Below, piece by piece: positions 47,913 through 62,815 of a DNA stretch of 64,000 nt. The notes beneath the pieces were generated by a model. It saw only the letters and a program-made list of their open reading frames with translations. It had not been told where the DNA came from and made no database searches. The position numbers were made by a program, and so were the translations under genes. The stretch's first letter is position 1. Each line of letters opens with the position of its first letter. Source of the stretch: Gamsiella multidivaricata (lineage: Eukaryota > Mortierellomycota > Mortierellomycetes > Mortierellales > Mortierellaceae). The stretch is from contig NW_026251711.1 in NCBI RefSeq assembly GCF_025024155.1, forward strand, positions 310,001 to 374,000, in the 5' to 3' direction.

Positions 47913-48814
47913 GGTTTGATATTATAGTTGTTGTTGCTGTTGTTTTTGTTGTTGTTGTTGTTGTTATTGTCTAGCTTGGTTGTGATCGAGTGCTTGGTGA
48001 AGAGGGTGATGGCAAGATCGAGAGAGAGGGACTTGAATGCTTTTATAGCGTTAATCAACGGGCTGTGTCTATTCCGTGACGGTATGTCGCGAAATGCTAA
48101 GCCCAGTTTAGGTTCTCAGCCTCTTCTGTTGTTGAGCACCTCGTTCTAACAGTCTTCTTCTCTAGGTTGAAACAACTATGCATCGTCTATGATGGAGCCC
48201 GCTCCACTGCCTCATCCCCCTGGTTCGGTTGCCTCAGCCCACTTGGCAACTATGACTAACCTCTGGAACCAATCCGATTGGAAAGGGTCTTTGACATGGC
48301 CTTCTGCAAACAGTCGGTGGGCTGGAGTGGTCAGGGGATTTTATGGTTGAATCAGTGGTTTATTCCTACGTTTGGAGAGCTCTTATATACTACAGACTTG
48401 GAAAAAATACATTCACGGATTGAAGGATTATTCCTTTTCTCCATCCACATCTCATTAACCCTCTGCATAATTCATACTAGACATTTCTCTCCTTCACAGC
48501 ATCATTCATAGTCGGTTACAATGAAAATAAAATTTGTCATCGCTATGAAACTGCTTTCCAGAATGAATTTGCTCGTTGCATCCCTTTTTTCCATGTTCGT
48601 TCTTTTATCTCTTTTCATTGCTACAGTGCTGTTCAAAACTGAGCAAGTTTTTACTTTGAGAGCTGATACTCACAAACTAGCGATCGGATTACCTTGGGAC
48701 TTTGTAGGAATGTTCTTTAGTCACTATAGAAAACGTTAATAAAAGATGAAGTCGTTACCAGCAACTATTGTAAAGTTATAGTCGTCGGTAGAGGCGAGGT
48801 GATTGGCTCAGTTT
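47913..48814. other. Promoter of the secreted-protein gene and element debris
   Basis: The CAA/TTG triplet run at about 47931-47968 is the leader of the minus-strand gene. A segment at about 48625-48648 (CAGTGCTGTTCAAAACTGAG) recurs in inverted form at about 48810-48830, so it may be a terminal repeat of the Tc1 relic. The frame 48521-48739 has hydrophobic character but no other support. Confidence 0.4.
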
Positions 48815-49242
48815 TGAACCATACCCACAAAATTTCCATTTTTATTAAAAAACTCATCTTTTTCAGACTTGGTGTGCTTTCCCTTAGCCTTATGAAGGGC
48901 ACGAAGCCATCTGGGCATGCTGCTGATAAGATTTTGGCAGTACTCCTTAGGAGTGCTGCTGATAAGATTTTGGCAGTATTCCTTAGGAGTGTTGTACCAT
49001 TCCTTCGAGATGCGCTCCTATAGCTCTTTGCAACTTTTCGGCGGTTCCCGGTACTTTGCCAGCTGTTTCTTGAGGTACGCCCACATATTCTCGATCGGAT
49101 TGAGGTCGGGCGACTGTGCCGGCCAGAACAGCAAGCGTCGGTCCTCCTCAATCAGATTGGCGGACTTGAGGTATTGCTTGGCGACCTTGACGGTATGCTT
49201 GGGATCGTTGTCGTGCTGGAAACTAAACTCGTCCTGTGCCAT
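48815..49242 (-). pseudogene. Tc1/mariner transposase C-terminal relic
   Basis: The minus strand reads [10 protein letters not shown] (around the second catalytic Asp) and [20 protein letters not shown] (containing the DLNPIEN element with the third acidic residue), both hallmarks of Tc1 transposases. A TAG at 49018-49020 replaces a Trp codon (CKEL-stop-ERISKEW). The N-terminal part with DNA binding and the first Asp is missing. A 36-bp tandem duplication lies downstream. It is unable to make a working transposase. Confidence 0.85.
48919..48990. repeat. 36-bp tandem duplication in the Tc1 relic
   Basis: Two adjacent 36-bp units with one mismatch duplicate a 12-residue piece (TPKEYCQNLISS on the minus strand), keeping frame. 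Confidence 0.9.
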
Positions 49243-49320
49243 ACTGCAACAGGTACAACTGTTTATTCGAGAATGATGTCATGGTCATAACCATACTGCG
49301 CCTAGTATAGTAATAAAGTA

Positions 49321-51587
49321 CAGTCGACCTCCAACATAAGTTCTATTTTGCAACTTATGTTGGAGAAGCAGTCATGTATTCAGTCCAATTGAAAAATATG
49401 TATAATTTATTTAAACAGGTTCGCGTTTACATGTTCCTCAGCCCATGCAAATCAATAAGCAATTCCATCGTATCGAGAGCTGCCCGAAGGTTAGCTTTCA
49501 ATATAACATCGCAGTTGGGATCCTGTAGATCAGCTTCAGTATCCATGAACCCGTTTACAGTCTCTTGAAATGATTCTCGAGAATAGTCCTCATCTGGATA
49601 GGGGCTTGAAGGTGGTGAAGAGAAATCTTCGATGGGAACCATCTTGTCCACAGTACGGCCGCGGAGAACAGTTTTGACTACCTGCATCTCTTGATCATCG
49701 GCAACTGGTTTCGTGTCCTCGTAATCAGGATCAGAGTCATCATCGTCATCCAACACATCATTATCGGCACTATCCTCATCCACGAAATCATTTTCCTTGA
49801 GTGATAGGAACATTCCCTTGTACTCCTTGCGACCCATTATCTGGAGGACGAGCTCGTGGATCGCCTGTGTGGGCCCCTCACTGTGGATCATACTGAGGTA
49901 ATTCAGAACAGAAAAGTCCTTCTGGAGGGCAATGTCTTCTTCGTTTCCTGCATACTGTTCCATGAGCTCTTCCTGAAGGCGATTGATTTGATCCGCCTTT
50001 GTATTGACTCCTAGAGCCTTCAAATGAATCTTTTGGTACTCGGACAGAGTTGGAACCTGGACGAAACAATTACGGATGCAGTCAGGAGTCACCTTTTTCC
50101 AAGAGTTGACCAGACATGCCCAGAGTCTCCCATTCGGAATTATTGTCGTAGATGACCTCTTTTGAACACGACGAGTGCAGACAACCTCTAGCATCTCTTG
50201 ACTATAGAAGACCTTGAAGGTCCGGATAATCCCAGCGTCGAGTGGCTGAGTCATGGATGTTGTATTTGGTGGTAGCCGGATGACGGTGATGTTGGGAAGG
50301 CCCAGATTTTCACATTTGCCATGTCCTGGTGCGCTGTCGATCAGCAAAGCGATCTTGCGTCTCTTTCTGTGCATGTCCCAGTCTAGTTTCCAGAGCCAGT
50401 CGGCGAACAGATCGTGTGTCATGTAGCCGCTTCCTTGAAATTCAGCATCCATTTCCATCATTGTCGCTGTAGCCAACCCATTTGGACGGTGCTTAGCTGC
50501 ATTTAAAAAGAAAAAAAATCAGCAAGCAACCCTTTTCAACTCCACTGTCACAGTCCTTGGATAATGCTTCATTACTTACAAAGAATATAAGGCTTGCGCT
50601 TGTCTGTGCCCGTGGCATTGCAGCACAATAAAATTGACACTCGAGCAATTCGGGTAATCTCCTTACCGCGGATGGGACCAGTGGCTATGGTCTTGTTTGA
50701 CATAGCCTTTAGAAAAAGACCCGTCTCATCGCAATTGTAGATGTTGTCTGGGCCAAAGTCCTCGAGCCTCATTTGGATGTTCTCGATTTGGGGCTGGTAG
50801 AGACTTAAGTCGACTGATCCGCTTTCACCATGGCCAATGTATCTCTTGAATCCTTTCTGTTTCTTGAAGTTTCGAAGCCAGCCATTCGAAAAGCTAATCG
50901 GCTTTGGCAGGTGCTCGGGACGAAAGTAACTCTTCATGAGGATCCATATCACCACAGCAGTTCCTTTCAGGCGATAATCAGACACGTTGATGCCTACTAA
51001 AACATATGGATTAGGAGTATGCTTAAGAAACGAGCAACTAAGGGTCAGGAATTGACTTCCGTACCTAAAGACTCCTGCAGTTTATACCAGGCATAGAGGA
51101 CCTCTTCCACAATCTCCATTGGTCTCCGTATGGCGCGTGCAATCGCTTTTGTTGCCGAAAGCGGCCGTGTCGCCATTGCTTGATGGATTTTGTCTTCCTC
51201 CTTGAGTATACGGGCGGCTGTGTAGGGGTGTATACCCAACATTCTTGATATGGCGACATGGGACTCAAATGGGTTATGCTGTTGCTCTGCACGATACTTT
51301 GTAAGGAATTGACACTTGTCGTAAAGAGTGTACTTCTTTCGAGACATGTGTGATTTGGAAGCGGAGGTACCAGAGCCAGCACGTTTGGTGTTTAGTGGAT
51401 TAGGGACTGGGGCCGTCTGACCAGAGCGCGTTGTTTTGGGCATGGTAGAAGTAGAGGACAAGTTGGGTTCAGGAAGTGAGAGTGTGTGAACAAATGTTTA
51501 AATTATTACGTATTTTCAATTGGACTGAATACATGACTGCTTCTCCAACATAAGTTGCAAAATAGAACTTATGTTGGAGGTCGACTG
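49321..51587 (-). mobile_element. Complete pogo/Tigger-like DNA transposon, 2267 bp
   Basis: Both ends begin CAGTCGACCTCCAACATAAG and the inverted repeats are identical for 75 bp, with weaker similarity beyond. TA lies immediately left (49319-49320), as expected for Tc1/mariner-type insertion; the right flank is TT, so one base of the duplication has changed or been lost. Each end holds a 14-bp-arm hairpin. The interior carries one intact three-exon transposase gene. The perfect repeats and open frame suggest recent mobility. Confidence 0.92.
49427..51461 (-). CDS. Pogo-like transposase (DDE, CENP-B-type DNA binding)
   Basis: The model is complement(join(49427..50496, 50580..50993, 51065..51461)), 626 aa, with both introns GT-AG and in frame. 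The N-terminus is basic and Ser/Thr-rich, then a psq-like helix-turn-helix (KCQFLTKYRAEQQHNPFESH, ISRMLGIHPYTAARIL). A CENP-B/Tc5-type second DNA-binding domain follows (WLRNFKKQKGFKRYIGHGES). The DDE nuclease has YNCDETGLFLKA (first Asp), ALLIDSAPGHG (second Asp) and QPLDAGIIRTFKVFY (third Asp). The C-terminal tail is acidic (DDDDDSDPDYEDT). All three catalytic Asp are present and no stop or frameshift is seen, so it may be active. Confidence 0.93.
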
Positions 51588-52304
51588 TTCTTATCATTTT
51601 GTCCGTAAAAACCATTTTCGACTGTATACGCTGAATATGCAGCAAGCTGCAGTTGAATATCTGCCAGGTTTCTTTGACATAAGCACCATACATTGAGTCG
51701 GCAATGAAAAATTCAATGCATAAGAAAGCAGCACATTTTTATATGTCGGAAACAAAAGATCACTTATAGGCAAGAGCGTTGAGTTGCCAAAAATGACTCA
51801 AGTTTGTGATCTCTTGGTAAGAAAAGTCCATGAATACTGAACAGATTTCTTAAATACGGCTTTTATCCTATAGCTGTATTCCATAACTATGAGTGGTATC
51901 ATTGGTAGGTGCAGAAACGATCAAGTGAACCGGTAGGATGCGGTTTTCTGAAGAGAATGAACTCGCGTGAGACGACACTGCATGCTATTTCCGAGTACAG
52001 GGTTATGGATACTCATCGGATTTTCCCCGCACTTTTTTTTATTCTGTAGGTGAATGACACATATATTGATTGATGGCATTGGTGCTTGTATTCTGTAAGC
52101 ACAGCCATAGCAATTGGCCACTTTGTGCTGTCAAAAGAATTCATGAGTGATTCGGTGTCCAAGTTCTCTTTTCGCCCCCTGCTCTTCACCCACAGCTTGC
52201 GTTATTTCAGATTTTTACTATCCGCCGTGAGAAAAATCTAAGGCCCTACTTTTGCTGCAGTTTGTAAAAATCACCCCTGTATGTGCATGGATGCTCCATC
52301 AGCT
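51588..52304. other. Spacer between the pogo element and the MULE relic
   Basis: AT-rich, short frames only, no supported feature. Confidence 0.4.
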
Positions 52305-53113
52305 CTAGTAGCGTTGTCGTTGCAGCTTATTGCTGAGACCATGGCCTTCTTTCCGAAGAAAACCTGCTTCAAACAAATCGAGGGCATCTTGAATTTGTTG
52401 GTGCGCTTCCTGTAAGTACAGATTGGTCTGCTCCTTGTGTGGTAAAGGTGCACATGTGTCCCTTAATGCCTCCAAGGCGGTAAAACGTTCACAGCAACAG
52501 CTCAGGGCATCCAAGTATGGCAATGAAAGCGCTACAGGTCCCGCGGGACCCTCGTGGTCCGGCTCGAACGTATCTGGATGGAATTTCTCTTCATACATCC
52601 ATGGTCCCTATCTGAACAACTCCATAGAAGGCATCTCCAGCTGCACCAAAGCGATGTGCTTACAGCAGCTGATGGCATGGCCGCCAGTAGCCCTGCTAAA
52701 GTCAATCTCGACATCGTATAGTGCCCCAAGACGCGTGAAGGATTCTACTCAGAGTATCGTGTCTGAGACTTGCATGATGTAGTGGCCTGTGTATTCCTTC
52801 AGCTTCCTGTTCTTGGGATGGTTCCCGGTAATATTACCGAGTTTTAATTCCGTTCTTTGGGCAGGGTTCATCAGACCGATGTTGACAACGCTGCAAATGC
52901 ATTTCTGTTGAAAGTGCGGTACGGCCATGACAGCAAGGACGTAGATGACTGTGTCCACACGCCGTTTCTGCTTATTCTTCAAGAAGTGGCGCTTGAGAGT
53001 GTTACGCCAGGACTCAATGAAGTTATTGGTATTGATACTAGAGTATGACATCCCCTGGCGGTAACGTACCATCCAATTCTTCTGCTTGAGCGTAGCCTCG
53101 TCATCTTGGTCCT
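52305..53113 (-). pseudogene. MULE-type transposase / SWIM zinc-finger relic
   Basis: One minus-strand frame reads QKNWMVRYRQGM, SSINTNNFIESWRNTLKRHF and AVMAVPHFQQKC. These resemble the C-terminal part of Mutator-like transposases in Mortierella. A TGA at 52749-52751 interrupts it (QVSDTIL-stop-VESFTRLG). A shortened SWIM finger follows: LYDVEIDFSRATGGHAISC joins directly to CKHIALVQLE, so the part between the Cys pairs is missing. The frame then stays open to 52305. The catalytic core upstream is absent. Confidence 0.7.
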
Positions 53114-53115
53114 CT

Positions 53116-53457
53116 TCAGCTGGCGTCTCTCCTTCTTACGGCACTAACTTCAGTTGAAGAACCTTGGTTTTGGCTTTGGCTGTCGCCGCCGCTACCGGTA
53201 ACACCGTTGCTGTCACTCTGGTTTCTGCTCTCACCGTTACTTGTGGTGGCTACATGTAATCCCTGTGTATTGCAAGATACACTGCGTATTAGCAACAGAT
53301 ATAGGTAGCCAGCACACAGCATAATACAGCCAAAAAGTGCGCGTACCAACTGCTGCAGGCCATCGGCTACCAGTGGCTCTATCAGATCACGCGTGGGCTG
53401 GCGGTGAACGGACAGAGGATGGTTCGCAGCGGGCTGATCAGAGATTGGAGACTCCAT
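53116..53457 (-). CDS. Hypothetical small gene, possibly two exons
   Basis: A frame from 53457 starts MESPISDQPAANHPLSVH. A GTACGC...ACACAG segment within it could be an intron whose removal also keeps frame; read through, it gives a hydrophobic stretch. The C-terminus is Ser/Gln/Gly-rich. It is divergent from LeuRS with about 190 bp between starts. I do not recognise it; it may be spurious. Confidence 0.25.
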   Translation of the reverse strand: MESPISDQPAANHPLSVHRQPTRDLIEPLVADGLQQLVRALFGCIMLCAGYLYLLLIRSVSCNTQGLHVATTSNGESRNQSDSNGVTGSGGDSQSQNQGSSTEVSAVRRRDAS

Positions 53458-53650
53458 GGTCGATTCCGTGGCACGAAGGAGATGTACGAGTGGTTGGTCT
53501 AAAATGGCGTATTAAAAGTGCATGGCCTGTGTTGCGGACATTAAAGGATTCGGTAAACAGTGATCCGTTCCTTGTCCCCCCTCTCCCCTCTTTCTCTGCT
53601 CCTTTGCCACCAACTTCACTAGCGCCCCCCATTCCCCACTTTCCGCCCAG

Positions 53651-57530
<3,880 letters not shown>

Positions 57531-57619
57531 ATGTAGAAAGGATCGATTTAATGCAATACATGGTTACGTTTATTACTGGAGTATGCAAGATGATAAATGG
57601 TGGATGATGAGTGGGGTGT

Positions 57620-60600
57620 TCAAACGAACATGGCGCCGAGGCCGCCTTTCTTCTTCTTGGGCGCAGCTGATGCCTTGCCCTTGGTTGCCGCTGAGGATGA
57701 ACTAGGGGTCTTGCGCTTCTGACCAGCAATCTTGACCTGTGGGGCTATTTTTCGCTTTATATCCTTGTCGTCGTCGTCATCGTCGTCGTCATCACTGCTA
57801 TCAGAGTCCTCTTCTGACTCAGAGTCCTCTTCTTCTTCAGACGACGATGCATTCCCACCCTTGCCGTTTGTCTGATTCCTCTTGGCTCCGGTCGAGGTCG
57901 ATGTATTCAAGGATTGATTCGTCGTGGAGGAGGCGAGGACAGAGCCGATGGTACCCAAGCGCTTGTTTGCACGGCTCTGGGCTGTCAGTGCCGAGAGGGA
58001 CTGGATCTTGGGCATACCGTTCATAGAAGAGATATCGGACAAGGAAGTAAACGCGGGGCCGAAGAGAGACATCGTTGATGAGACTGGCAGTGATGGGCGG
58101 ACAGGCGACTTGATCTCATTCGCGGGTTTGGTCTTGTTGTTGGTGACATTGGTCCCGTTCAAGCTGCGGATGTCGCTCAGTGCACTGCTTGGCGGTTTCT
58201 TGGCTGGTGAAGAAGTGAGGGCAGTGGTGGTGGTGGTGGGTTTCTTTGCAAGAGGAGCGGTGTTATCATCCGAGCCGCTGCCGTCCTTATCATCGCTCGA
58301 GTCCGACTCTGAGTCTGAGTCCGAGCTGGTCGATTCATCATCTGACGAGTCATAGCTACCATTGCTGCCGTCCGACCCATCATCACCGCTACTACTGCTC
58401 TCGCTCTCGCTTGATGACGATGACTTTGCAACCGACTTCTTTGCGACCGCCGCCTTGTTGGTGCCGGCTGACCCGTTTGCTTCCTGTTTGACTTTGACTG
58501 GCGTGACAGGTGCTCCAGCACGATGCCTGACCAGTGGTTCATCGTCCTCCTCGTCTTCGCTACCTTGCTGCTTATTTGCCGAAGAAGTAGAGACTGTCGA
58601 AACGCCTAACACCGACCGTGCTGGCGCCTGAGCCTGCTTCGCATTTACACCTGCACTGACACCGACGTTGGCATGTCTGCTGATCGAAGGACGTGATGCC
58701 ATGATTGCCGGTGGCATTGTTGGGCTCGCATAATCCTCCTTGTCGCCGTTCCCGGTGTCATCTGAAGAGTCCGTGTCCAGGTCCAAATCTCTCATTCTCG
58801 GCCGACCCATCGCTTGCGACTGCGATGTGGACACCGAAGAATTGTTCTGCTTACTATTGTTACTATTGGATGTTGTAAATGGACGAGGTAGCGATCCGTG
58901 GTAAGGCTCCGAATCCTGCTGTATGACCGCGGCGGCCGCTGTGCTGTTCATCACGGGGGACCTAATCTGAGAATCCCTCTCGACGCGCTTCTGCTCCAAG
59001 AAATCCATAACTTCTTGTTCGAGGTCAGCGTCCGTCAGTGAGGTGCGTACGGGAAGGTCCTTTGTCTTTGCGGGTGATGTCATTGTGGCGATCCGACTCT
59101 GCGATAGGGGTGCTCCGCTGGCGGTTTCCTTGGCATCGGATTTCTGAGACGCATCGTCAGCGGTCTTATCAGCATCCTTACCAGCAGCCTCGTTCTTCTC
59201 TACAATTGGCTCTGCAGGCTTTACTTTTGGTGGTCGTCCGCGCTTCTTTGGGGTCGTTGGCGCCGTCGCCGCTGCAGCTGTGGCTGGAGCAGGGGTAACC
59301 ACAGGAGCATTCTTGCTTGGCTCCTTGCTTGGCTCCTCGCTTAATTCATCCTCTTCAATGTTCGGGATATCCGTGAAGCTCGCATGGACCTTTTCCTTAG
59401 CCTTGGCAGCAGCACCTCTAACAGGCCTGGTGGCGGCGGTTGGCGATGTAGGCTGCTTTGTCTGCTTGCGCGCATCCTCGTCCAGCGATTTTTTTCTCTT
59501 CACAGGAAGCTTTACTTCTACATGATACAATAAAAAAGCACAAATATTGGCAAGGTGTTAGTAATCAAGATCAACATCAAGGCCCATGTTATGTATGGAC
59601 GCCATTAACCAGGACGGGTTGCTCACTTACCGACTGCCTTCAGTGCGACCTTCTTTGAGGGACTCTTGGGCGCCATTTGTGTGGGTTCCTCCTCATCAAC
59701 ATCCATGTGCTGATCATCCTTGACCTTGGCTTGGTCTTTGGCATCCTTGGACCCCTGCGCTTCCTTTTCTTTTCTCTTTGTTTCCAACTCTGCCATTGCC
59801 TTCTCGCGAGCATCACGCCAGGCAGTCTCCTTCCGGCGATTTTCTTCCTCAGCAGTGGCCTTCTTCGCGCGTTCCTCTTCTTCTTGCTTTCTCTTCGCCT
59901 CCTCCTCCTTCTTCCGAGCCGCCTCCTCTTTCTTCTTTTTAGCCTCCTCTTCCTGTTTCCTCTTGGCCTCCTCGCCCGCCTTCCTTGTGGCCTCCTCGTC
60001 CGCCTTCCTTATGGCGTCTTCCAGTTTCCTCTTGCCTTCCTCCTCCGCCTTTCTCGTGGCCTCTTCCTCCTTCTTCCTGGCCTCCTCCTTCTTCCTGGCC
60101 TCCTCCTCTTTCTTCTTGGCCTCTTCCGCCTTTCTCGTGGCCTCTTCCTGCTTTCTCTTCGCCTCTTCTTTCTGCCTCTCTTCTTCTTCCTTCTTTCGTT
60201 GTGCCGCTTCCATACGCTCCTTGGCCTTGGCCTCCTTCTTCAACCGCGCCTCTTCCTTCTTGCGAGCGATCTCCGCCTCCGCCTCTGCAGCGGCCCTCCG
60301 ACGCTCCTCTTCTGCTATGGCCTTGGTTTCGGCCTCTTTCCGCTTGCGCTCCTCCTCTTCCAACCGCGTCTTCTCTTCCGCAGCAGCAGCAGCAGCAGCA
60401 GCCTCCTTTTTGCGAACTGCCTCTTGCTCCTTCATCTTGGCCCTCTTCTCCTCGGCCGCGGCGGCCTCAACATCGTCTTCCTCGGAATCTTCCAATTCAT
60501 ATTCCTCAGAGGCTGATTGCTCCTTAACGGTAGGCTTTCCTTTCTTATTATTGGTGGCTGCATTTGATTTGGTATTTATGGGTTTCTTGTTGACAGCATG

Positions 60601-61522
60601 CGGCCCAGGGTTCGATAAAGGTAAAGGCGCGGGCTCGGAAGGAGATGGCGATGATGCGGATGAATCCAATGATGTAGCTGCGAGAGTGTATGGTGATGAT
60701 GATGGGCTATGAGCCGATTCTAAGGAAACAGGGCTGCTACTACCTCCTTGTAAGTCGACAGCGGCCTTCGCTTTACTGTTTGAATCCGGATGGTGTCCCG
60801 ACCGGGCGACTGACGCCCAAACGCTATCGACGACTGCTCTTGCCTTTACCCATTCCTCTTCGGATCCTGGCAGCTGTTCTCTCAGATCCTGCTCCTGCTG
60901 CTTTTGCTTCTTCGCAGGGGTCTCCGATGCGGATGCGGATGTCGTCGGATAATCTGCTGTAGAAGAAGAAGGCGATGATGATGATGGCTCTTCTACTGGC
61001 GCGTCCTGGTCCGGTACTGGGGATGATTCGGGAGTGTACCGATGCTTGCGCTTCCTGGAAGCCGCAGAGTCGTCGTAATCTTGCCCTTGGTCCTGGTCCT
61101 GGTCCTGGCCCTGATCGAGGTCCTCATTGTATCGTCCCAACGCGTGTGCAAAATCCATCCTGTCGAAGACGTCCTCCACGAGGTAATCGTCATCCAAGTC
61201 AAACGAATTCTGGTTTTTTATCGCGATGATCTCAAACGAACGTGATCTCCTCCTGCACACAAGAATAAAAAAAGGGAGAGAATCACAGGGCGTCAACTCA
61301 CTTTGTTTTAACCGCATCGCCACGACCCACATCCTCAAGCAAAAACACAGGAACAAGGGACGATACATACGTCGCATCTGGGTAATTCTTTTGTAGCAAC
61401 TTGGCGATATAACTCCTCAATTGCCTGATCGTCGCTTGGCCTTCTACGATAACCAACAACTTCTTGACCTCCTGCTCTCGCTTCACCGATACCTGAAGTC
61501 TATGGTTCGACGTTCCTGGCAT
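57620..61522 (-). CDS. Net1/Dnt1-like nucleolar protein with a long charged coiled coil
   Basis: The model is complement(join(57620..59517, 59631..61252, 61371..61522)), 1223 aa, start at 61522 (a second ATG at 61558 is possible). The N-terminus (LQVSVKREQEVKKLLVIVEG, LRSYIAKLLQKNYPDA, then NSFDLDDDYLVEDVFDRM) matches the Dnt1/Net1-like N-terminal domain. In yeasts such proteins sit in the nucleolus, silence rDNA and hold the phosphatase Cdc14/Clp1. Residues about 270-560 are a nearly pure Lys/Glu/Arg/Ala helix with repeated KRKQEEE and RKKEEA units. The C-terminal third is disordered with acidic Ser/Asp/Glu clusters, an AT-hook-like KKRGRPPK and a Lys-rich end. Family placement rests on the N-terminal domain only. 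It converges with LeuRS. Confidence 0.75.
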
Positions 61523-62815
61523 TGTGTGCGATCGATTCACTAGGGGAGCGATATACAAATGTAAAGGTGTAGGGGCCGGCCGCCAACCAAGCTGATGGGG
61601 GAACTTTGGTAGCGATAGTGTACAAAAACCGAAATGAGCACGGAAATAGATTGCTCGTTAACGCGAAATCAGAGTCCAATGAGGAATGTAGACGGATCGC
61701 AAGAAGCTCGAGTCCAGAACAAAAGGATGAACACTGTATTGAAGAAAAAAAAAAATAAAAGAAAAAAGAAAAAAAAAAGAAGTAGTAGTAGTAACAAAAG
61801 GATAGAAAGGATAGAAAGGAAGACGAGGAGGAAATGAGGTGTGAGGTGGGTGGCCTCTCCAAAAAGAAAAAAGCGGGTTCTGTTTACAGTCAAAGCCACT
61901 GCTTCCCAACCAACTCTATTTTTGAGCACAGCATAACAAGATCATGCACAGTCATCGATCAATAGGAGGCAGTTCACGAGCTATTACCACAGCTTTACCT
62001 AGAGCAGACGGCTGCAGAGCAAAGTCGAGTGTGTATAGCACACACAAGGTAGGCACCTAAACGTAAGAAGACATTGACCACGAGAAGACGCAAGGGCAGA
62101 GTACTATTTGATATAGATGGCATGCAACAATTTGTTTATGACTAAGCAGGGCAGCGGCCTTGACGGCGGTATCAATGCGGAGGGACCTAGTCGAGTGCGG
62201 TCTCCATAATCGGTGAAGTGAGCATGTTGTAGGCCTGTTGCGCAGCTGAATAACTAAAGACGGTGCTACTGACCGCATGGTTTCATGGAGACAAAAATTG
62301 CAACACAGTATTACCGAAGATTTTGGTTTAAAGCCAATAACTAGGGTCAAGGCCGCGTAGCTATCGGCAGGCAAAAAAAAAAAAAGCGTATGTTTGCAGG
62401 TCCTGACACCTACATCCTGGTGCTTAACGAAGCAGCAGCGGGCGCGAGTATTGACATAAAGGAGCTGGCCCAAAGTACAATCCGTAACACGATTCTCGAG
62501 CAGTTCAAGGAATGGACCCACCACTGTGATTTGAAGCCAAGGGACGAACATGCTGCTGTAACGCGGGTTTCTTCGTGTGCAAGTAGACTACGCCCAAAAG
62601 AGTACCCCACAAGTTGCGGAATGATATGATCCAGAAGGAATGCAGAAAGCAGCATAAGCGCTATACCTGGTTCTTTCTTATTCCACTTGAAACCCTTTCC
62701 CTTAGACTAGTAAGCATCCCATCTTAAAAAAAATAGCTTAGCAAAGGCCTGGCCACTTTGACGTTTACATTGTCGTTGGGAAGTGCACGCCTGTCTTCAT
62801 TACATCCCGTTTATT
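61523..62815. other. Upstream region of the Net1-like gene and intergenic DNA
   Basis: CT-rich on the minus strand at 61740-61860 with an AAAG/poly-A tract at 61743-61780, the presumed promoter and leader. Beyond 61900 only short frames without features are seen. Confidence 0.4.

Noticed and set aside
48521..48739. Small hydrophobic frame near the secreted-protein gene
   Set aside because: Overlaps a candidate Tc1 terminal repeat and lacks an independent signal; likely element debris.
59677..60716. Long plus-strand Leu/Ser/Phe-rich frames of 180-330 codons
   Set aside because: They are the antisense of the Lys/Glu coiled coil of the Net1-like gene; the repetitive codons keep all frames open.
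62390..62629. 79-codon plus-strand frame with some protein-like composition
   Set aside because: Opposite-strand frame is equally open; no motif, no splice context.
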